Assembly (NCBI RefSeq): GCF_003012775.1 | Contig: NZ_PXYG01000001.1 | Location: 310,001 to 374,000 of the forward strand | Length of the DNA stretch: 64,000 nucleotides | Reading direction: 5' to 3' | Source: Zobellella endophytica | Lineage (GTDB): Bacteria; Pseudomonadota; Gammaproteobacteria; Enterobacterales; Aeromonadaceae | Part shown: piece after piece, positions 59,485 through 64,000 of the stretch | Numbering within the stretch: position 1 is the first letter of the stretch | Layout: each line of letters starts with the position of its first letter | Program-made: the position numbers and the translations under genes | Notes under the pieces: model-generated | What the model was told of the DNA's origin: nothing | Database searches by the model: none | What the model saw: only the letters and a program-made list of their open reading frames with translations

Positions 59485-60330
59485 ATGAATGGTATTCCCG
59501 TCAGCCGCTCCCGGTTGAGAGCCCTGATCCTGCTGCTGGGCTTCGGCTTTCTCTACCTGCCGATGCTGTTGCTGATCATCTATTCCTTCAACAGCTCGCG
59601 CCTGGTCACGGTGTGGGCCGGCTGGTCCACCCGCTGGTACGGCGAGCTGCTGCAGGATCAGATGATGATGCAGGCGGTGGGGCTGAGCCTGACCATCGCC
59701 TTTTTCGCCGCCTCCGCCGCCGTGGTGCTGGGCACGGTGGCGGGCTTCGTGCTCACCCGTATCGGCCGTTTCCGCGGCGAGAACGGCTTCGCCTTTATGA
59801 TCACCGCCCCGCTGGTGATGCCCGAGGTGATCACCGGACTGTCGCTGCTGCTGCTGTTCGTGGCCATGGGCGACTGGCTGGGCTGGCCGGCCCAGCGGGG
59901 CATGGGCACCATCTGGATTGCCCACGTCACCTTCTGCACCGCCTATGTGGCGGTGGTGGTCAGCTCCCGGTTGCGCGAGCTGGACCGCTCGGTGGAGGAG
60001 GCGGCGATGGATCTGGGCGCCCGGCCGCTCAAGGTGTTCTTCGTGATCACCCTGCCGATCATCGCCCCGGCGATCATCGCCGGCTGGCTGTTGGCCTTTA
60101 CCCTGTCCCTCGACGATCTGGTGATCGCCAGCTTCGTCTCCGGGCCCAACGCCACCACCCTGCCGATGGTGGTGTTTTCCAGCGTACGGCTGGGGGTCAG
60201 TCCCAAGATCAACGCCCTGGCCACCATCATCATACTGATAGTGTCGCTGGTGACCTTTGTCGGCTGGTGGCTGATGGCCCGGGCCGAGAAGCGGCGGAGT
60301 CAGGAAGCGGCCGCGGCCCGCGCCAACTGA
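59485..60330 (+). CDS. potI: Putrescine ABC transporter permease PotI
   Basis: 281 residues, ATG three bases after the potH stop with TGGAGGACTG upstream. Six hydrophobic segments, EAA loop VEEAAMDLGARPLKVFFVIT, and FTLSLDDLVIASFVSGPNAT, a conserved PotI/PotC segment. It completes the importer. The first XRE-cupin regulator gene starts 17 bp later. Confidence 0.92.
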   Translation: MNGIPVSRSRLRALILLLGFGFLYLPMLLLIIYSFNSSRLVTVWAGWSTRWYGELLQDQMMMQAVGLSLTIAFFAASAAVVLGTVAGFVLTRIGRFRGENGFAFMITAPLVMPEVITGLSLLLLFVAMGDWLGWPAQRGMGTIWIAHVTFCTAYVAVVVSSRLRELDRSVEEAAMDLGARPLKVFFVITLPIIAPAIIAGWLLAFTLSLDDLVIASFVSGPNATTLPMVVFSSVRLGVSPKINALATIIILIVSLVTFVGWWLMARAEKRRSQEAAAARAN

Positions 60331-60347
60331 GCCGGAGGAGGGAATAG

Positions 60348-60890
60348 ATGGAACTGGCGGAACGACTGAAATGGCTGCGTGGCCGTCACGGCCTGTCCCA
60401 GCGCGAGCTGGCCCGGCGGGCGGGGGTGAACAACAGCCTGATCTCGCAGATCGAGCAGGCGGCGGTGAACCCTTCGGTGGCCACCCTGAAGCGGGTGCTG
60501 GACGGCTTTCCCATCTCCATGGGCGAGTTCTTCAGCCTGGAGCAGGCGCCGCGCCGGCAGCTGTTCTTCCGTGGCCACGAGCTGGTGCCGATGAGCAGCG
60601 GCGAGGTGCAGATGTGGTTGGTGGGGCCGCCGCAGCGGGGGCGCCGGCTGGCGTTGCAGCGGGAAATCTACCCGCCCGGCGCCGATACCGGCCCGGAGAT
60701 GCTGAGCAACGAAGCGGAGGAGGCCGGTCTTGTTCTGAGCGGTGAAATCGAAATTACCGTGGGGGAGCAGCGTTGCGTATTGCGGGCCGGCGATGCCTAC
60801 TATTTCGATACCCGGCAGCCGCACCGTTTCCGCAACCTCGGCAGCGAGAGCTGCGAGCTGGTGTCGGCGGCGACGCCGCCGACCTTTTAA
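60348..60890 (+). CDS. XRE-cupin transcription regulator, PuuR-like (copy 1)
   Basis: 180 residues behind GGAGGAGGG. N-terminal helix-turn-helix (about 5-60, GLSQRELARRAGVNNSLISQ) and a C-terminal cupin (about 105-175, GDAYYFDTRQPHRFRNL). The same layout is found in E. coli PuuR, repressor of putrescine use. It sits at the end of the pot operon and is convergent with a paralogue; the final PPTF codons of both lie within one palindrome. Targets are probably the polyamine promoters (inference). Confidence 0.88.
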   Translation: MELAERLKWLRGRHGLSQRELARRAGVNNSLISQIEQAAVNPSVATLKRVLDGFPISMGEFFSLEQAPRRQLFFRGHELVPMSSGEVQMWLVGPPQRGRRLALQREIYPPGADTGPEMLSNEAEEAGLVLSGEIEITVGEQRCVLRAGDAYYFDTRQPHRFRNLGSESCELVSAATPPTF

Positions 60891-60901
60891 AAGGTCGGCG
60901 G
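60876..60901. other. 26-bp perfect palindrome encoding both gene ends
   Basis: CCGCCGACCTTTT and its exact complement. On each strand it reads Pro-Pro-Thr-Phe-stop, and the two stop codons overlap by four bases. It could also fold as a hairpin terminator for both genes, although no T-run follows. Confidence 0.9.
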
Positions 60902-61429
60902 GCTGTTGGCGGAGATCAGCACCAGCTCCTGCTCGCCGATGCTGACGAAGCGATGCGCCTGGGTGCTGTCGAAGTAGTAGCCGTCGCCCGGGCCCAGCTC
61001 GAATTCCTGCTCGCCCACGGTGAGCCGCAGCCGGCCCTGGATCACCACGCCGCATTCCTGGCCGGCGTGGCTGAGCAGGTCGGGGCCGGTGTCGGCGCCC
61101 GGGGCCATGGTTTCACGCAGCAGGCTGATGGCGCGGCCGGGAAAGTGGCTGCCGATGAGGCGGTAGCTGATGTCGGCCGAGCCCAGCTCGGGCTGATCGT
61201 CGAGGCGATAGACCACCGGGCTGCTGCTCTCCGCGGCGTCGGCGAAGAACTCCGCCAGGGACATGGGCAGGCCGTCGAGCAGTTTTTTCAGGGAGCCGAT
61301 GGAAGGGCTGACCTGGTTTTTTTCCACCTGGGAAATAAAGCCGTTGGTCACCCCCGAGCGCTTGGCGAGTTCACGCTGGGACAATTGGGCCTGTTGCCGG
61401 ACGGTTTTCAGACGATTGCCAATGTCCAT
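60887..61429 (-). CDS. XRE-cupin transcription regulator, PuuR-like (copy 2)
   Basis: 180 residues, the same length as copy 1, and convergent with it. N-terminal helix-turn-helix (QLSQRELAKRSGVTNGFISQ, then VEKNQVSPSIGSLKKLLDGL) and a C-terminal cupin (GDGYYFDSTQAHRFVSI). It is divergent from alanine dehydrogenase, 147 bp away, and could regulate that gene as well as the polyamine genes. Its ribosome site is GGAGAGATCG upstream of the ATG at 61429. Confidence 0.88.
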   Translation of the reverse strand: MDIGNRLKTVRQQAQLSQRELAKRSGVTNGFISQVEKNQVSPSIGSLKKLLDGLPMSLAEFFADAAESSSPVVYRLDDQPELGSADISYRLIGSHFPGRAISLLRETMAPGADTGPDLLSHAGQECGVVIQGRLRLTVGEQEFELGPGDGYYFDSTQAHRFVSIGEQELVLISANSPPTF

Positions 61430-61576
61430 CAGAGCGATCTCTCCTTAGCTACAATTGAATCTTAAAGTGGATGCGAGCAAGATGACAACCGTCTCTTCCA
61501 ACACCGAAAAGAGTGGCAATGGTGCCGTCGTGGAGCGCATTCTAACTCACAAACCCGCAGACACACAGAGGTGGAT

Positions 61577-62698
61577 ATGGATATAGGGATCCCGAAGGAA
61601 ATCAAGAACCACGAATACCGGGTGGGCATGACCCCGGGCGGGGTGAAGGAACTGGTCCGGGACGGCCACCGGGTGATGGTGCAGGGCGGCGCCGGGGCGG
61701 CCATCGGCCTGACCGACGAGCAGTACGCGGCGGCCGGCGCCGAGCTGGTGGCGGACGTGGCCGAGCTGTTCGAGCGGGCCGAGATGGTGGTCAAGGTCAA
61801 GGAGCCCCAGGCGGAGGAATACCGGCGGCTCAAGCCCGGCCAGGTGCTGTTCACCTACCTGCACCTGGCGCCGGACCTGCCCCAGACCCAGGGGCTGCTC
61901 AAGTCCGGTTGTACCGCCATCGCCTATGAAACCGTGACCGACAGGGCCGGTGGCCTGCCGCTGCTGGCGCCGATGAGCGAGGTGGCCGGACGCATGGCGA
62001 TCCAGGCCGGCGCCCATTGCCTGGAGAAAGCCCAGGGCGGGCGCGGCGTGCTGCTGGGCGGGGTGCCCGGGGTGGCCCCGGCCCGGGTGTTGGTGCTGGG
62101 CGGCGGCGTGGTCGGCATCAATGCGGCCCGCATGGCCCTGGGGCTGGGCGCCGACGTCACCCTGTTCGACAAGTCCCTGCCCCGGCTGAAGGAGCTGGAT
62201 GCCCTCTATGGTCCCGGCCTCAAGACCCTGTACTCCACCGCCGACGCCATCGAGGAGGAGCTGCCCCGGGCCGATCTGGTGGTGGGGGCGGTGCTGATCC
62301 CCGGGGCGGCGGCGCCCAAGCTGGTGACTCGCGAGATGCTGAAACGGCTGCCCAGGGGCGCCGTGCTGGTGGACGTGGCCATCGATCAGGGCGGCTGCTT
62401 CGAAACCAGCCAGGCCACCACCCATCAGCAGCCGACCTATGAAGTGGACGGTATCGTGCATTATTGCGTGGCCAACATGCCGGGCGGGGTGGCGCGCACC
62501 GCCACCTTCGCGCTGACCAACGCCACCCTGCCGTTTATCCAGGCCCTGGCCAACAAGGGCTGGCGCCGGGCGCTGCAGGACGATGAACACCTGGCCCGCG
62601 GGCTGAATGTGCACGACGGCCGGATCACCTACCGGGCGGTTGCCGAGGCCCACGACCTGCCCTTTACCCCGCCGGAAGACGTGCTGGCGAACGCGTGA
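61577..62698 (+). CDS. ald: Alanine dehydrogenase
   Basis: 373 residues from the ATG at 61577, with GAGGTGG upstream; a GTG at 61571 is a weaker alternative. Interconverts L-alanine and pyruvate plus ammonia with NAD. Family features: [33 protein letters not shown], the NAD fold [20 protein letters not shown] near 171-190 and [20 protein letters not shown]. Next to the polyamine locus it may recycle alanine from the SpuC-type transaminase (inference). Confidence 0.95.
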   Translation: MDIGIPKEIKNHEYRVGMTPGGVKELVRDGHRVMVQGGAGAAIGLTDEQYAAAGAELVADVAELFERAEMVVKVKEPQAEEYRRLKPGQVLFTYLHLAPDLPQTQGLLKSGCTAIAYETVTDRAGGLPLLAPMSEVAGRMAIQAGAHCLEKAQGGRGVLLGGVPGVAPARVLVLGGGVVGINAARMALGLGADVTLFDKSLPRLKELDALYGPGLKTLYSTADAIEEELPRADLVVGAVLIPGAAAPKLVTREMLKRLPRGAVLVDVAIDQGGCFETSQATTHQQPTYEVDGIVHYCVANMPGGVARTATFALTNATLPFIQALANKGWRRALQDDEHLARGLNVHDGRITYRAVAEAHDLPFTPPEDVLANA

Positions 62699-62709
62699 CG
62701 AGGAGCCCC

Positions 62710-63429
62710 ATGCAGTTTGGATTGTTGCTTTGTGATCATATCGATGAGGACTTTCGCCGCCGTGGTGGCGACTATCCCGACCTCTTTTCCGAGCGCATCC
62801 GCGAGGTGATGCCCGCCGCCCGGCTACAGGTGTTCGACGCCGAGGCCGGTGAGCTGCCGGAGCCGCAGACCCGGCTGGATGGCTGGATCATCAGCGGTGC
62901 CCGCCACGATGCCTTCGGCGACTACCCCTGGCTCGAGCGGCTGAAAGCCCGGGTGCATGAGCTGTTGGCGGCGGGAGAACGGGTGGCGGGGGTTTGCTTC
63001 GGCCACCAGCTGCTGGCGTTGATGTATGGCGGCGAGGTCGGCCGGGCGCCGGCCGGCTGGGGCATCGGCAACCACGACTATCGCTGGCAGCCGCCCGGGC
63101 AGCCGGATTACCGGCTGCTGGTGAGCCACCAGGATCAGGTGCTGCGGCTGCCGGTGGGGGCACGGCTGCTGGCGGGCTCCGATTTCTGCCCGCATGCCGC
63201 CTTTACCCTGGGCGAGCAGGTGATGGGGGTACAGGGCCACCCCGAGTTCACCCCCGACTATGCTCGTTTCCTGATGGCGCTGCGCCGGGAGCAGTTCGGC
63301 GAGCGCCTGTATCTCCAGGCGATGGACTCCGTCGAACGGCCCCATCACGGCGCCGAGGTAATGCGCCTGATCCTGGACTTTCTGCGGGGAGGCGACCTGC
63401 CTTCGCCGACCATTCACTCCGGACTCTGA
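62710..63429 (+). CDS. Class I glutamine amidotransferase domain protein
   Basis: 239 residues from the ATG at 62710 with GAGGAGCCCC upstream. GMP-synthase-like GATase: nucleophile Cys in GVCFGHQLLAL, and His and Glu in QGHPEF. No synthetase domain is attached. It follows ald by 11 bp. PuuD and SpuA, which hydrolyse gamma-glutamyl-GABA in polyamine breakdown, are also Cys-His-Glu GATases, so a linked role is possible but unproven; detoxification of other glutamyl compounds is equally likely. Confidence 0.85.
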   Translation: MQFGLLLCDHIDEDFRRRGGDYPDLFSERIREVMPAARLQVFDAEAGELPEPQTRLDGWIISGARHDAFGDYPWLERLKARVHELLAAGERVAGVCFGHQLLALMYGGEVGRAPAGWGIGNHDYRWQPPGQPDYRLLVSHQDQVLRLPVGARLLAGSDFCPHAAFTLGEQVMGVQGHPEFTPDYARFLMALRREQFGERLYLQAMDSVERPHHGAEVMRLILDFLRGGDLPSPTIHSGL

Positions 63430-63440
63430 AGGAGCGCGCC

Positions 63441-64000
63441 GTGGAACTCTATATTGCCAACAAGAACTACTCGTCCTGGTCGTTGCGCCCCTGGCTGCTG
63501 ATGCGCACCCTGGGCATCCCCTTCGAAGAGCGGCTGGTACCCTTTGAAACTGGATCCAACTGGGACGCGTTCCGCCGTTTTTCGCCCAACGGCAAGGTGC
63601 CCTGCCTGGTCGACGGCGATAACCGGGTATGGGATTCGCTGGCCATCGTCGAATACCTGGCCGAACGCTGGCCAGCGGTCTGGCCGGCCGACCGGGGAGC
63701 CCGGGCCTGGGGCCGCTCGGCGGTGGCCGAAATGCACTCGGGATTTACCGCCCTGCGCAGCCAGTGCCCGATGAACTGTGGCCTGGAAGTGACGCTGACG
63801 AAGATTGACGCGGCCCTGGAGCAGGACATCAGCCGCATCGGCGAGCTGTGGGAGCAAGGGCTTGGCCGCTTCGGCGGACCTTTCCTGGCCGGTGGCGCCT
63901 TTACCGCGGTGGATGCGTTTTATGCGCCCGTGGTGTTCCGGCTCCGCAACTACCGGTTGCCGTTGCCGCCCGTGGCCGCCGGCTATGTGACGGGGATGCT
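63441..64000 (+). CDS. Glutathione S-transferase family protein (cut by window edge)
   Basis: Starts at a GTG (63441) behind GAAGGAG and stays open for 186 codons to the window end. The N-terminus MELYIANKNYSSWSLRPWLL, then SPNGKVPCLVDGD and the glutathione-binding VWDSLAIVEYLAE, is a thioredoxin-fold GST domain (about 1-80). A helical C-terminal domain follows (FLAGGAFTAVDAFYAPVVFR). The SSWSLRPWLL segment puts Ser in the usual catalytic region. Substrate unknown. Confidence 0.88.
   Translation, partial: MELYIANKNYSSWSLRPWLLMRTLGIPFEERLVPFETGSNWDAFRRFSPNGKVPCLVDGDNRVWDSLAIVEYLAERWPAVWPADRGARAWGRSAVAEMHSGFTALRSQCPMNCGLEVTLTKIDAALEQDISRIGELWEQGLGRFGGPFLAGGAFTAVDAFYAPVVFRLRNYRLPLPPVAAGYVTGM

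Overview
The window is GC-rich, densely coded gammaproteobacterial chromosome. PpsR/PpsA, OvoA, MalM, LamB, PpnP and the queCDE order, together with near-consensus CRP sites, point to a marine or estuarine Aeromonadales-type organism (Oceanimonas/Zobellella-like); that placement is inference from gene content only. No rRNA, tRNA, CRISPR array, prophage or intact insertion sequence was seen.

Layout. (1) 1-9097: a divergent cluster of transglutaminase-like, DUF2126, circularly permuted ATP-grasp and alpha-E proteins, a predicted peptide-forming or peptide-modifying system of unknown product. It holds a complete ATP-grasp plus alpha-E pair and a fused paralogue that appears to have lost its ATP-grasp motifs. 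(2) 9107-21372: a lone PTS EIIB domain, then a LysR regulator divergent from an alpha-glucoside locus: ABC importer (binding protein, two permeases, ATPase), a GH4 glycosidase, two GH13 glucosidases and a maltose-type O-acetyltransferase. The order recalls the palatinose (pal) genes of Erwinia. (3) 21381-24649: a MITE-like element, ppnP, glk, a second lone EIIB domain and a LacI-family regulator. (4) 24806-37251: a maltodextrin regulon with a frameshifted secreted amylase, a malK plus GH13 glucosidase operon, and divergent malEFG-lamB-malM. Four matches to a 14-bp LacI-type palindrome and an exact CRP site tie the region together. (5) 37296-50477: an amino-acid racemase, ovoA (ovothiol synthesis), a purine/uracil permease, ppsR/ppsA, a PhzF protein, queCDE behind a preQ1-I riboswitch, an orphan MetQ-like binding protein, an alpha/beta hydrolase and a DUF1289 protein. 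(6) 50537-61429: a polyamine locus with puuB-puuA on the minus strand and a gamma-glutamylpolyamine synthetase, spuC-like aminotransferase and potFGHI on the plus strand, ending in two convergent XRE-cupin regulators whose last codons share one palindrome. (7) 61577-64000: alanine dehydrogenase, a class I glutamine amidotransferase and a glutathione S-transferase cut by the window edge.

How it works together (inference). Maltodextrins enter through LamB, are trimmed by the periplasmic amylase if it is functional, imported by MalEFGK, split by the cytosolic GH13 enzyme to glucose and phosphorylated by Glk. A parallel importer takes up disaccharide alpha-glucosides. The two lone EIIB proteins have no EIIA or EIIC partner here and sit in these sugar regulons, so a signalling role is plausible. 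A family of intergenic repeats with a constant CA-GGGA-TG loop and covarying stems splits both the alpha-glucoside and the putrescine transport operons.
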